64,000 nt of DNA, from NCBI GenBank assembly GCA_002698985.1, contig PAAY01000085.1:1-64000 (forward strand), given 5' to 3'. A model generated the notes under the pieces. It was not told the origin of the DNA. It did not search any database and worked only from the letters and a program-made list of their open reading frames with translations. This DNA is from Saprospirales bacterium. Its GTDB lineage: Bacteria; Bacteroidota; Bacteroidia; Chitinophagales; Saprospiraceae. The first letter of the stretch is position 1. Each line of letters opens with the position of its first letter. Below, piece by piece: positions 9,134-17,436 of this stretch. The position numbers and the translations under genes were made by a program.

Positions 9134-11482
9134 ATGCGTTTACTTTACCTGCTGACCATCCCCCTCATCTTTTTTTCCTTTTCTCTTTCGTCGCAAAACA
9201 GTTACACCATCTCCGGCTATATCGAAGATGCCGGCAGTGGTGAAAAGCTCATTGCCGCCAATGTCTTCGACCAAAACTCGCTGCAAGGCACTGTCTCCAA
9301 CACCTATGGTTTTTACAGCCTGACGCTGCCGGCAGATTCGGTAAAATTGCTCGTAAGCTACGTTGGCTATCAGCCCGTCGAATATGCCTTTTCGCTGCGC
9401 AATGACACCACCATCACCTTCCGGCTGAGTCAGTCCATCGAACTGAAAGAAGTGGAGGTGGTGGCCAAAAAGGTGGACCGCATCGAGACCAACACCCAGA
9501 TGAGCAAGGTGGACGTGCCGGTGCAGCAGATCGAAAAACTGCCCGCCCTGATGGGAGAGGTGGACGTGCTGAAGGTGCTGCAACTGCTACCCGGCGTTCA
9601 GGCCGGCGGCGAAGGGCAAAACGGCCTCTACATTCGCGGCGGCAGCCCCGATCAAAATCTCATTTTGCTGGACGGCGTGCCTGTTTACAATGTGTCGCAC
9701 CTCTTGGGCTTTTTCTCGGTGTTCAATTCCGACGCCATCAAAACGGTGACCCTCACCAAAGGCGGCTTTCCGGCCCGGTACGGCGGCCGGCTGTCCTCCA
9801 TCGTCGAAATCAACATGAAAGAAGGCCACATGCAGGAGCTGCACGGCGAAGGCTCCATCGGGCTCATTGCCAGCCGGCTCACCCTGGAAGGCCCTATCAA
9901 AAAGGGCAAAACCTCTTTCATGGTCTCCGGCCGGCGCACCTATGCCGACCTCATTTTCGGGCCCCTCATCCAAGCCAGTGCTGCTGACAACGAAGACGTG
10001 AAACTGCGCATGTATTTCTACGACCTCAATGCCAAGGTCAACCACAAAATCAACGACCGCCACCGCATCTACCTGAGTACCTACAGCGGCAAGGACATCT
10101 TCGGCGCCCGCTACAAGGAAAATTTCGACGGGGGCCATTACCTCAGCGAAGGCGGCATCGACTGGGGCAACATCACCGCCGCTGCCCGCTGGAATTTCAT
10201 GATCAACAAAAAGCTGTTCAGCAATACCACCCTTACTTACAGCCGCTTCCGCTTCAATTTCAACGCTCTGGCGGAAGAAAAAGACAACAGCGAAACGACC
10301 TCCTATTCCGCCCGTTATTTTTCGGGCATCCGCGACTGGAGCGGCAAGGTGGATTTCGATTACCTGCCCAATCCGCAGCACTACATCCGCTTTGGAGGCG
10401 GCGCCACCCAACACGCTTACGACCCCGGCGCTTTCGTTTTCAAAGCCCGTTTTGACGAAGAAAACTTCGACACCATTCTTGGCTCCATGCAGACCAAAGG
10501 CATCGAGATGTGGCTGTACGGCGAAGACGAGGTCACCTGGGGTGCGCTCAAAGCCAACCTGGGCATCCATGCCTCCGGTTTTTCCGTGAACGGCAAATTT
10601 TACCACTCCATCCAACCCCGCATCGGACTGCGCTACCTGCTCAACAACAACATCGCCGTCAAGGCTTCCTTTGCCACCATGACCCAGTACATCAACTTGC
10701 TGACCAATGAAAGCCTCAGCCTGCCCACCGACCTGTGGGTGCCCAGCACCGAGCGCATCAAACCGCAACAGAGCTGGCAGCCGGCACTCGGCATCGCTAC
10801 CACGCTGTGGAAGGAGTACGAGCTGAGCCTGGAGGGCTATTACAAAAAGATGAAAAACGTGGTGTCGTACAGAGAAGGCGTCAGCTTCCTGGGCCTGGAA
10901 AACGACTGGCAGGACAAAGTGACCCAGGGCGATGGCGAAAGCTACGGCATGGAGTTCCTCCTCCAGAAAAAAGAAGGCCGCACCACCGGCTGGCTGGGTT
11001 ACACCCTGTCGTGGACCTGGCGGCAGTTCGACGACATCAACGGAGGCAAGCGCTTCCCCTTCAAATACGACCGGCGGCACGACATTTCGCTGGTGGTTTC
11101 CCATGAGCTCACGGACCGGATCACCGTTTCAGGCACCTGGGTCTATGGCACCGGCAACGCCATCACCCTGCCCCTGTACCGCTATGATACCCCGGTGTTT
11201 TACGACCCCGATTCAGACGCCTATTTCACCCGTGAACTGGAGGGAGTGGGCGAGAAAAATTCCTTCCGCATGAAACCCTACCACCGGCTGGACCTGAGCA
11301 TCGAGTTCCGGAAACAAAAGCGGAAATACGAAAGGGCCTGGGTCATCAGCGTGTACAATGCCTACAACCGCCCCAACCCCTACTACGTATTTGACGGAAC
11401 GGACGAAACAGGCAACCGTGTGTTCCGCCAAACCAGCCTGTTTCCACTCATACCGTCTTTTGCCTGGAACTTCAAATTCTAA
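9134..11482 (+). CDS. TonB-dependent receptor with carboxypeptidase-like N-terminal domain
   Basis: 782 residues from ATG 9134; the TTG at 9098 would add an implausible leader. The signal peptide ends near SLSSQ. A CarboxypepD_reg-like beta-sandwich (about 25-105) precedes the plug domain (LLPGVQAGGEGQNGLYIRGGSPDQNLILLDG), then a 22-strand-type barrel ending in FAWNFKF. It is followed after 12 bases by a DUF4249 lipoprotein, the standard Bacteroidota pairing, so the two probably form one outer-membrane uptake complex. The substrate cannot be read from sequence; there is no SusD partner, so a classical glycan utilisation locus is unlikely. Confidence 0.93.
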   Translation: MRLLYLLTIPLIFFSFSLSSQNSYTISGYIEDAGSGEKLIAANVFDQNSLQGTVSNTYGFYSLTLPADSVKLLVSYVGYQPVEYAFSLRNDTTITFRLSQSIELKEVEVVAKKVDRIETNTQMSKVDVPVQQIEKLPALMGEVDVLKVLQLLPGVQAGGEGQNGLYIRGGSPDQNLILLDGVPVYNVSHLLGFFSVFNSDAIKTVTLTKGGFPARYGGRLSSIVEINMKEGHMQELHGEGSIGLIASRLTLEGPIKKGKTSFMVSGRRTYADLIFGPLIQASAADNEDVKLRMYFYDLNAKVNHKINDRHRIYLSTYSGKDIFGARYKENFDGGHYLSEGGIDWGNITAAARWNFMINKKLFSNTTLTYSRFRFNFNALAEEKDNSETTSYSARYFSGIRDWSGKVDFDYLPNPQHYIRFGGGATQHAYDPGAFVFKARFDEENFDTILGSMQTKGIEMWLYGEDEVTWGALKANLGIHASGFSVNGKFYHSIQPRIGLRYLLNNNIAVKASFATMTQYINLLTNESLSLPTDLWVPSTERIKPQQSWQPALGIATTLWKEYELSLEGYYKKMKNVVSYREGVSFLGLENDWQDKVTQGDGESYGMEFLLQKKEGRTTGWLGYTLSWTWRQFDDINGGKRFPFKYDRRHDISLVVSHELTDRITVSGTWVYGTGNAITLPLYRYDTPVFYDPDSDAYFTRELEGVGEKNSFRMKPYHRLDLSIEFRKQKRKYERAWVISVYNAYNRPNPYYVFDGTDETGNRVFRQTSLFPLIPSFAWNFKF

Positions 11483-11494
11483 AAAACCTGCACC

Positions 11495-12367
11495 ATGTCA
11501 TCACGCATATTTTTTCTCTTTCTCGTCGCAATTTCATTCTCAGCCTGTGCCGGTGAGGACTTCTTCGAGGCCACCGTTGACATAGAAACCCCACCCCACA
11601 AACCGGCGCTGGCCGTCACCGCCAATTTTGCCGCAGGCGACACTACCCTGCGAATCTACCTGACTCACAGCCTGGACATTCTGTCGCAAACGGATGCCGA
11701 GCCCATCCCCGACGCCGATGTAGAGATTTTCAAAGACGGCACTTCGCTGGGCAAGGCGCTTTACTTCAGCGACAAGCTGTACAAACTCCCGCTGGTGCAA
11801 GCCCTGCCAGCTGAAATGGCTACTTACGAACTGAAAATCAGCGCCCCCGGCTACGACCCTGTGCAGGCCAGCCAGGTGATGCCGCCACCAGTGCCCATCA
11901 TCAGTGCCACCTTCGAAATCGATGGCGCCATCGACGACGACGGTGAACGGGTGGACGAGCTGACCATCGAATTTGAAGACCCGGCCGGGGTGGAGAACTA
12001 CTACTCGGTGTTCGCCTATGTGGTTTTTGACGACCAGTACACCGAGGAATTCTCGCTCGGATCGCTGGATCCCATTACCGAAGAAGGCATGGATAATTAC
12101 CTGCTCAAAGACGTCACCTTTGATGGCAAACGCTACGAGTGGCGTCTCAAAGCCTACCGCTTTTTCGAACTTACCGATGATGTGAAAATGTACGTCGTGC
12201 TCCGCTCCATCACCGCCGACCAGTACTTCTTTTCTCGTTCAGTCCAGCTCAGTTACGACACCGACGACAACCCTTTTGCTGAACCCGTTATCATCCACAA
12301 CAACATCGAGGGTGGTTACGGCATCTTTAGCCTGGAATCGAGGGATGTGAAAGAGGTGGAGTTTTGA
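11495..12367 (+). CDS. DUF4249 lipoprotein, partner of the TonB receptor
   Basis: 290 residues with lipobox FSAC (Cys18). The pattern PHKPALAVTANFAAGDTTLRIYLTHS, followed by beta-rich segments with VPIPDADVEIFKDG, matches DUF4249 proteins that are encoded directly after TonB receptors in Bacteroidota. Probably an outer-membrane lipoprotein assisting capture or gating, although the family is uncharacterised. It starts 12 bases after the receptor stop, so it is co-transcribed. A hairpin 61 bases after the stop likely ends the unit. Confidence 0.85.
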   Translation: MSSRIFFLFLVAISFSACAGEDFFEATVDIETPPHKPALAVTANFAAGDTTLRIYLTHSLDILSQTDAEPIPDADVEIFKDGTSLGKALYFSDKLYKLPLVQALPAEMATYELKISAPGYDPVQASQVMPPPVPIISATFEIDGAIDDDGERVDELTIEFEDPAGVENYYSVFAYVVFDDQYTEEFSLGSLDPITEEGMDNYLLKDVTFDGKRYEWRLKAYRFFELTDDVKMYVVLRSITADQYFFSRSVQLSYDTDDNPFAEPVIIHNNIEGGYGIFSLESRDVKEVEF

Positions 12368-12427
12368 GATTGTTGAAAATGTTGAATTGTTGAGAGGGGT
12401 TTTGGGAGGACGTTCCCGGAAAAGAAA

Positions 12428-12458
12428 GCCGCATTCCAGAACTGCTGGAATGCGGCTG
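12428..12458. terminator. Bidirectional hairpin between convergent genes
   Basis: Perfect 13-bp stem (12428-12440 with 12446-12458, AGCCGCATTCCAG) and a 5-base loop. It lies between the DUF4249 stop and the hemerythrin stop, which converge. There is no long T-tract, so termination efficiency is uncertain. Confidence 0.75.
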
Positions 12459-12488
12459 ACTCATTCAATGTGAGGCCGTTGGTTTTTC

Positions 12489-12962
12489 TCACTCCCAAAA
12501 CCTGTCCGGCCAGTGCTCTTCAAAGGGCTGCTCATCGTGCAGGCGTTCGATTTGTGCCAATTGTTCGGCGGTGGCCACTTGCTGGATTTCATTGAACAAC
12601 TCACGCTCCTCGAAACGTATATGAGCCGTCAGTTCCTCTTCGATCAGGCTGAGGTTTTTACCCAGGTCTTCGCCGGTGGTAAATAGCCTTTTCAGCCTGC
12701 CGTGCTCCCGCAGCGCTCTTTTGACGAGGGGATGTTCTTTGTTGCCAAGAACAGGGAAAACATGCTGTTCCTCGGTGTCAAAATGACGGAGCAGGTGGTT
12801 TTCAAAAAACCAGTCGCAATAGGCCTTGATCCGCTCCGGAGCCACTCCTTTGGCAAAGCCCGTCCGGATCTTCCAGCTCAGCAGCAAACCGTGGTGGTGC
12901 TCCCGGCTGAGCGGCTGAAGAGCAGGGTGGCGCTTGATGGGTTTGGGATTTTCGTTTTTCAT
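12489..12962 (-). CDS. Hemerythrin-domain protein
   Basis: 157 residues. Metal-ligand pattern of a hemerythrin four-helix bundle: SREHHHG (first helix), HFDTEEQHVFP, REHGRLK, HIRFEERELF. Such proteins bind a di-iron centre and O2 or NO. Its ATG overlaps the stop of the di-iron repair gene by 4 bases, so the two form one operon. It probably assists iron-centre repair or NO sensing. Confidence 0.88.
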   Translation of the reverse strand: MKNENPKPIKRHPALQPLSREHHHGLLLSWKIRTGFAKGVAPERIKAYCDWFFENHLLRHFDTEEQHVFPVLGNKEHPLVKRALREHGRLKRLFTTGEDLGKNLSLIEEELTAHIRFEERELFNEIQQVATAEQLAQIERLHDEQPFEEHWPDRFWE

Positions 12963-13672
12963 GCCACGGCACTCTTTTCCATCTCGATGGCCCGGGGAAA
13001 GAGGATGTTGTTCTCCAGGTGGATGTGCATGTGGAGGTCTTCTTCAAATTCCTGCAACATAGCAAAAGCTACCCTGTACGTAGTGCATCCATCAGCAGGT
13101 GGCGTGTAATTGTTGCTCAGCCTGGAAATTCTCTCAAAGCGATCACCCTCAACGGTATGCTCGTGCATCATCATGTTGATGGGGTTTTGCACGGTTCCGA
13201 AAGGCGGTGCCGAAGGTGCCTTTTCCGTGGCCAGGCGCCTTACATAGGGGAAAAGAATCAGCTCCTCTTTTTTCATGTGCGCAGCCAGTTCACCGGCAGC
13301 CTGCACAAATTCGTCGCGAATCTGGAACAGTTCCGGATGCCGCTCACCGTGCACCTTGCAAAGTTTGTCAAGGTATTGCAGCAATTCAGGCGATTTTTCA
13401 GCAACGTAACGGTGGTGTCTTTTTTCAATGTAGTCTACCAGCAGGTCCAGGGGCCAGGTGCTGTAATCCGCCATTTCGCCTCCCTTTGAGGCCATGGCTT
13501 CCTCTAGCTCACCGAGCAGTGTGTCAACAGGTATGTTTTTGCTTTCGCAAACATCCTGGATGGTGCGGCCGCCCCGGCAGCAAAAGTCAATGCCATGAGC
13601 GCGGAACACGGATGCAGCACGGTAGTCGCTGGCAACGATTTCGCCTACAGTCTGGTTTTGATTGACAGTCAT
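12959..13672 (-). CDS. Iron-sulfur cluster repair di-iron protein (Ric/YtfE/ScdA family)
   Basis: 237 residues, typical for the family. The N-terminal DUF542 domain has the GIDFCCRGG motif (C31-C32). The C-terminal hemerythrin-like domain has HRYV, HGERHPELF, MMHEHTVEGD and HMHIHLENNILFP, supplying the di-iron ligands. The family restores Fe-S clusters damaged by nitric oxide or peroxide. It is the first gene of a two-gene operon with the hemerythrin protein. A 22-bp palindrome 110 bases upstream of the start is a candidate binding site for the neighbouring Rrf2 regulator. Confidence 0.92.
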   Translation of the reverse strand: MTVNQNQTVGEIVASDYRAASVFRAHGIDFCCRGGRTIQDVCESKNIPVDTLLGELEEAMASKGGEMADYSTWPLDLLVDYIEKRHHRYVAEKSPELLQYLDKLCKVHGERHPELFQIRDEFVQAAGELAAHMKKEELILFPYVRRLATEKAPSAPPFGTVQNPINMMMHEHTVEGDRFERISRLSNNYTPPADGCTTYRVAFAMLQEFEEDLHMHIHLENNILFPRAIEMEKSAVA

Positions 13673-13781
13673 TTTGATTGCAGTTTAGTGGTTACTTCCC
13701 CGTTCATTGCTTCCTCCTTGCCGTGCTTCACAGCGTGGGGAAAATGGCGCTGTTGCACACCGGTGGTCATCTGACTTCTCT

Positions 13782-13803
13782 AACAAGACAAATTTGTCCT
13801 GTT
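13782..13803. promoter_or_regulatory. Candidate Rrf2/NsrR-type operator upstream of the repair operon
   Basis: 22-bp palindrome (AACAAGACAAATTTGTCCTG then TT), 10 of 11 base pairs matched about the centre between 13792 and 13793. It sits between the Rrf2 stop and the repair-protein start. A near copy is at 14451-14478, with 20 of 22 aligned bases identical. The match in position and symmetry to Rrf2-family sites is the reason for the call; binding is inferred. Confidence 0.65.
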
Positions 13804-13818
13804 TGAATTCAAAAAAAC

Positions 13819-14253
13819 TCAACGCTTCAAAAAGGTCTGACCATTGTTCAGATCAAGTGTAAGGTCGAGTACAGTGGTGTTTTCGAGCATTTGCCGCAGT
13901 TCGTTTCTAACCACGGCAAACTGGTTGTGCAGCGGGCAGGGTTTCAGGGCATTGCAAGCTTTCAGGCCCAGTCCGCAGCCGGTAAAAACCTTGTCGCCAT
14001 CTATCAGCGAGACAATCCTGCTGAGGCGAGTGGTTTGCATCTGCTCTTTGGACATTTCAAATCCGCCGTGTTTGCCCTGCACCGAGTAAAGAATACCGCC
14101 TTTTGCCAGCTGTTGCATGATCTTGGCGGTAAAGGCCATTGGCGAGTCTGACTCCTCGGCAATGTCCCGTATGCTCACCCGTTCTCCTTTCAGGGAGTGG
14201 GAAGCTACCAGCAAAGCTGAGCGGATGGCGTATTCACAGGCTTTTGAGAACAT
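13819..14253 (-). CDS. Rrf2-family Fe-S transcriptional regulator, NsrR/IscR-like
   Basis: 144 residues. The winged helix MFSKACEYAIRSALLVA, with ISIRDIAEESDSP and the wing GKHGGF, is characteristic of Rrf2 proteins. Three cysteines C93, C100 and C106 (GCGLGLKACNALKPC) are spaced as in [2Fe-2S] or [4Fe-4S] members. It likely senses NO or Fe-S status and represses the downstream di-iron repair operon, from whose start it is separated by 146 bases. Both flanks carry the same palindrome, suggesting autoregulation. Confidence 0.9.
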   Translation of the reverse strand: MFSKACEYAIRSALLVASHSLKGERVSIRDIAEESDSPMAFTAKIMQQLAKGGILYSVQGKHGGFEMSKEQMQTTRLSRIVSLIDGDKVFTGCGLGLKACNALKPCPLHNQFAVVRNELRQMLENTTVLDLTLDLNNGQTFLKR

Positions 14254-14619
14254 GCAGTTTATTTTGAATTCTATTCCGACGGCTGTTTACCGAAGGAAAA
14301 CGCTGAGTGATTGCCGATACAAGTGGCCAGCCTTCTTATGAGAAATGAATCATGAATTCCCAGCAAAATGGCCTGCAGGACTCAGCGTGTCAAAACAGCG
14401 GTAGTAATCTGTATTCCCGTGCTGTTCGATTGCATAGTTAAACAGGAATTTTAAACAAGACAAAATTATCCTGTTTAAAATCACTTTTGTAAGCACTGAT
14501 TTTTGTCAGCTCCGAACCAATACAGACTTTTGTTGAGATAAAGTTTTTGGAGGCCGCTGTCAGGGTTTGGAAATCCAGAGCACTAAGGGCTGAACCATTA
14601 ACCTTCAAGCTCAATTTCA
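14254..14619. other. Divergent intergenic region between the Rrf2 gene and the DUF547 gene
   Basis: 366 bases without a gene. It holds the 28-bp palindrome at 14451-14478. CACTTTTG at 14482-14489 resembles a Bacteroidota -7 element (TAnnTTTG with one change), which would place the palindrome across a rightward promoter. Confidence 0.5.
14451..14478. promoter_or_regulatory. Second copy of the Rrf2-type palindrome
   Basis: 28-bp dyad centred between 14464 and 14465, 11 of 14 pairs matched, with outer arms TTAAACAAGAC and its partner CCTGTTTAA. The core is nearly identical to the site at 13782-13803. It lies about 200 bases before the Rrf2 start and 140 bases before the DUF547 start, so it could control either gene. 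Confidence 0.65.
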
Positions 14620-15396
14620 ATGACCAGAAAGATTTCGTTTTTCCTCTTCGGAATGCTGCTCCTCGGAACCCTGCTCTCCTGTTCCAACCAGCTCACTTAC
14701 AATGTAAAGCCCCAGCGCCCACCCGTGAAACACGACCTGTGGGATCAATTGCTCAAAAAGCATGTCAACGCCGAAGGTTTCGTGGATTACAAAGGCATGA
14801 TCAGAGACAGCGCCCAACTGAACCAATACCTCGAATTGTTGCAATCCGCTCATCCACAACGCTCATGGTCCAGAGAGGAGCAGATGGCTTACTGGATCAA
14901 CGCCTACAATGCTTTTACGGTGAAACTGATCGTCGATCACTACCCCGTTTCCAGCATCAAGGACATCAAAAACGGGATTCCCTTCGTGAATACCGTCTGG
15001 GACATCAAGTTCATCAACATACAGGGTCAGGAATACGATCTGAATGCCATCGAGCACGGCATCCTGCGTAAAAATTTCAGAGACGGCCGGCTCCATGCAG
15101 CGGTGAATTGTGCTTCTTTTTCCTGTCCGCCACTACGGGCAGAAGCCTATACCGCAGAGCGGCTCGATGAACAACTGGATGACTCCATGCGGCGCTTCGT
15201 CAACGACCCATTGCGAAACCACATCAGCCCTGACAAGGCCGAACTTTCCGCCATCTTCAGTTGGTTCAGCGGTGATTTCAAGAAAGATGCAGGATCCGTG
15301 AGGGCCTTCGTCAACCGCTTTGCCAAAACGCCCATCGGCCCGGATGCCAAAATCAGCTACCTCGATTACGACTGGAGTTTGAACGAGGCCAAATGA
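14620..15396 (+). CDS. DUF547 lipoprotein
   Basis: 258 residues with lipobox LLSC (Cys21). Core motifs of DUF547 are present: WINAYNAFTVKLIVDHYPVSSIKDI, INTVWD-like VNTVWDIKF, AIEHGILR, and HAAVNCASFSCPPLRAEAY with paired cysteines. Function of the family is not established. The palindrome upstream suggests it may belong to the Rrf2 regulon. Confidence 0.88.
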   Translation: MTRKISFFLFGMLLLGTLLSCSNQLTYNVKPQRPPVKHDLWDQLLKKHVNAEGFVDYKGMIRDSAQLNQYLELLQSAHPQRSWSREEQMAYWINAYNAFTVKLIVDHYPVSSIKDIKNGIPFVNTVWDIKFINIQGQEYDLNAIEHGILRKNFRDGRLHAAVNCASFSCPPLRAEAYTAERLDEQLDDSMRRFVNDPLRNHISPDKAELSAIFSWFSGDFKKDAGSVRAFVNRFAKTPIGPDAKISYLDYDWSLNEAK

Positions 15397-15400
15397 AGGC

Positions 15401-16117
15401 TCACCTGAGCAGGTTGCTGTAAATAGCTCTGACTTTTTGAGGAGAGGCGAGCCCCCATGACCAAAGGTTGTAAGCAATGAGATTGGCTAGCTGCACCCGC
15501 AACCAGCTGTTGTTCTCGTACTTACGGGCGGAAACCGTGCATTTGCAGGGCAGCACGACAAAATCGTATCCTGTTTTTTTAGCCCTTCGCAAAAAGTCAT
15601 ACTCTTCCATGATGACGTAATTCGGATCGTAGCCGCCCAGCTCAAAGTAGGTGTTACGCAAGATGAAGAAGGTGCGGTCGCCGCCCTGGGTGAAAAACCA
15701 CCGGAACCGGGTAAAAAAGGCATTTACCCGAAGGAGAAACCTATCAGAATCAAAACAATACTCGAAGTTGCCCATCAGCCATCCTTCCCCGATCGCCTTT
15801 TCGATGTCTTCGATAAATGTCAGTGGTGGCAGCACATCGGCGTGGACGAAGTAGAAGATATCGCCGGCAGCATTTTCAGCTCCGAAGTGCAACTGGGCGC
15901 CTCATCCTTTTTGAGGGGACTGCAAAATTTTGGCCCCGGCTTCTTTGGCCAGCGATACGGTTTCGTCGGTGCTGCCGCCATCCACCACCAGTATTTCGGC
16001 AATTTCAAAGTTTGACTTTGAAGCGCGTGAAGCTTTCCGGATGTGGCGGATGGTTTTGCTGATGTTTTTTGCTTCGTTAAATGCGGGTATGATGACGCTG
16101 ATCTTCATGGATTTCAC
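15401..16117 (-). pseudogene. Family 2 glycosyltransferase interrupted by an in-frame TGA
   Basis: Reads as one frame of 239 codons with a TGA at 15904-15902. The first 71 codons carry the GT2 start (MKISVIIPAFNEAKNI, VDGGSTDETV). After the stop the same frame resumes with GAQLHFGAENAAGDIFYFVHADVLPP, FTQGGDRTFF and EEYDFLRR, as in TIGR04283-type transferases of about 230 residues. The family usually has arginine at the stop position (GR-x-x-QLN-GA), and CGA to TGA is a single change. No frameshift is needed. It may be a true nonsense allele or a sequence error. Confidence 0.8.
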
Positions 16118-16239
16118 TGTGCTTTTATGGGCAGCTGAATATTGGTGTACAATCTAAGGGCATTGAAACAAAAGTGTAAAACCGGATCAAGTAATTCAAA
16201 GGGATTAGCAATGCTGTTGTCGTCAAGACACTTGTAAAT

Positions 16240-17346
16240 TCAAAAGGCTTCCTTCACTGTTAGGTAAGGGAAAAAAGCACCCATGTCGTTGCCGGCAAGA
16301 TCCAGCCGGAGGTTGATCTTATCTTTTGTACTCAACATAAACCTCAGTCCGGCACCGAAAGTGGCGTGAGGTTGTTGGGAGAAGAGCCGATGCAGTTCCG
16401 GGCCTACGGCACCGGCAGCAGCAAACACCACGGCACCAAATCGCCGGCGGATCTTCATCCGGTATTCAGCCTGCAAGGTCCAGAGGTTCTTATCCCGGAA
16501 CCGGCCTTCGAAATAACCCCGCATCTTTTTGGGCCCGCCAATGAACGCCAGTTGCTGAAAGGGCACATCCCCGCTGTTGGCAACCAGCCAGCCGTTCAGC
16601 GCCCACACGCCTCCGGGCTTTTTGGACAGGTAGGTCGTTGCATCGATGGAAAAGCGGAAAAAATTGAAATCGCTGCCCAGTTCCTTGCGGTTGAAGAACA
16701 GCTCCACCTCCGTCCATACGCCATTGCGGGGATAAAAGAGCTGGTCCCGGCTGTCGAAGTTCCACACGAGTCCGGCTCCGGAAATGGTACCTCCCCGGCT
16801 GCCGGTGGTGTGGTTTTGTTCCAGCAAGCCACCTTTCATCAGGCTTTTGATTTGGTAGTCGTCCCACCAATAGCGGAATCCGAGGTAGTGGTGAGTGGCA
16901 ATTTCCTTCAGCACATTGACGCGCAACCTCGGATAGGTGACATCATAGCTCTCTTCATCGGCCTTGCGGGTGTCATTGCCGATGCCAAAGTACTGATACA
17001 CATATTTGTAATAGCCCAGTTCGCCATAGGTCTGCCAGGATTCGTCTTTTGAGAAAAACTGGAAAGGCAGGTACAATAACACCTGCTTTTCCTGGGTGTA
17101 GGCAAATCCCAGCGTAATCTGGCTGGGCCTGATCTCATCGCTTTGCCCCCTGGTTCTGAAGGTAAGCAGCGCTGCCAGCCCACCTGCCCACCGTGTTTCG
17201 GGGGTGTAATACACGATGGGAATGGGTATGAGGCTGCTTTTTCGGATGAACTTGCCGGATGAATCAGAAGCATCCGATTGACCTGAGACAGATCCAATGG
17301 CCATCCACGCAAAAAGCAACAACACTGCATTTCTTTTCAAAGCCAT
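16240..17346 (-). CDS. Outer-membrane beta-barrel protein, BamA/surface-antigen type
   Basis: 368 residues from the ATG at 17346; an ATG at 17352 is equally possible. The signal peptide ends near GSVSGQ. The barrel contains GGLAALLTFRTRG, YYKYVYQYFGIGND, LVWNFDSRDQLFYPRNGVWTEVE and a final LTVKEAF strand. The R-D-x-x-x-P-x-x-G motif is that of Omp85 C-terminal domains. There are no POTRA repeats, so it is a barrel-only member of unknown cargo. It follows the giant SprB-repeat gene on the same strand, 90 bases away. Confidence 0.8.
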   Translation of the reverse strand: MALKRNAVLLLFAWMAIGSVSGQSDASDSSGKFIRKSSLIPIPIVYYTPETRWAGGLAALLTFRTRGQSDEIRPSQITLGFAYTQEKQVLLYLPFQFFSKDESWQTYGELGYYKYVYQYFGIGNDTRKADEESYDVTYPRLRVNVLKEIATHHYLGFRYWWDDYQIKSLMKGGLLEQNHTTGSRGGTISGAGLVWNFDSRDQLFYPRNGVWTEVELFFNRKELGSDFNFFRFSIDATTYLSKKPGGVWALNGWLVANSGDVPFQQLAFIGGPKKMRGYFEGRFRDKNLWTLQAEYRMKIRRRFGAVVFAAAGAVGPELHRLFSQQPHATFGAGLRFMLSTKDKINLRLDLAGNDMGAFFPYLTVKEAF

Positions 17347-17436
17347 GTGCATTTTTTGCGAAGAACGGCCTATTTGGCTGAGGCAGTTTTTCAAATCAAA
17401 AAAGTATTGCAGCGGCGACAAAGAGCCTGGCAAATG

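Noticed and set aside
9587-11104. 505-codon antisense frame over the TonB receptor
   Set aside because: Shadow; low-complexity composition and no start context.
13819-14253. Assigning the Rrf2 regulator as IscR with an isc operon
   Set aside because: No isc or suf genes nearby; the adjacent NO-repair operon fits an NsrR-like role better.
15401-16117. Frameshift in the glycosyltransferase
   Set aside because: Both halves are in the same frame (start positions differ by a multiple of three), so a single stop codon explains the split.
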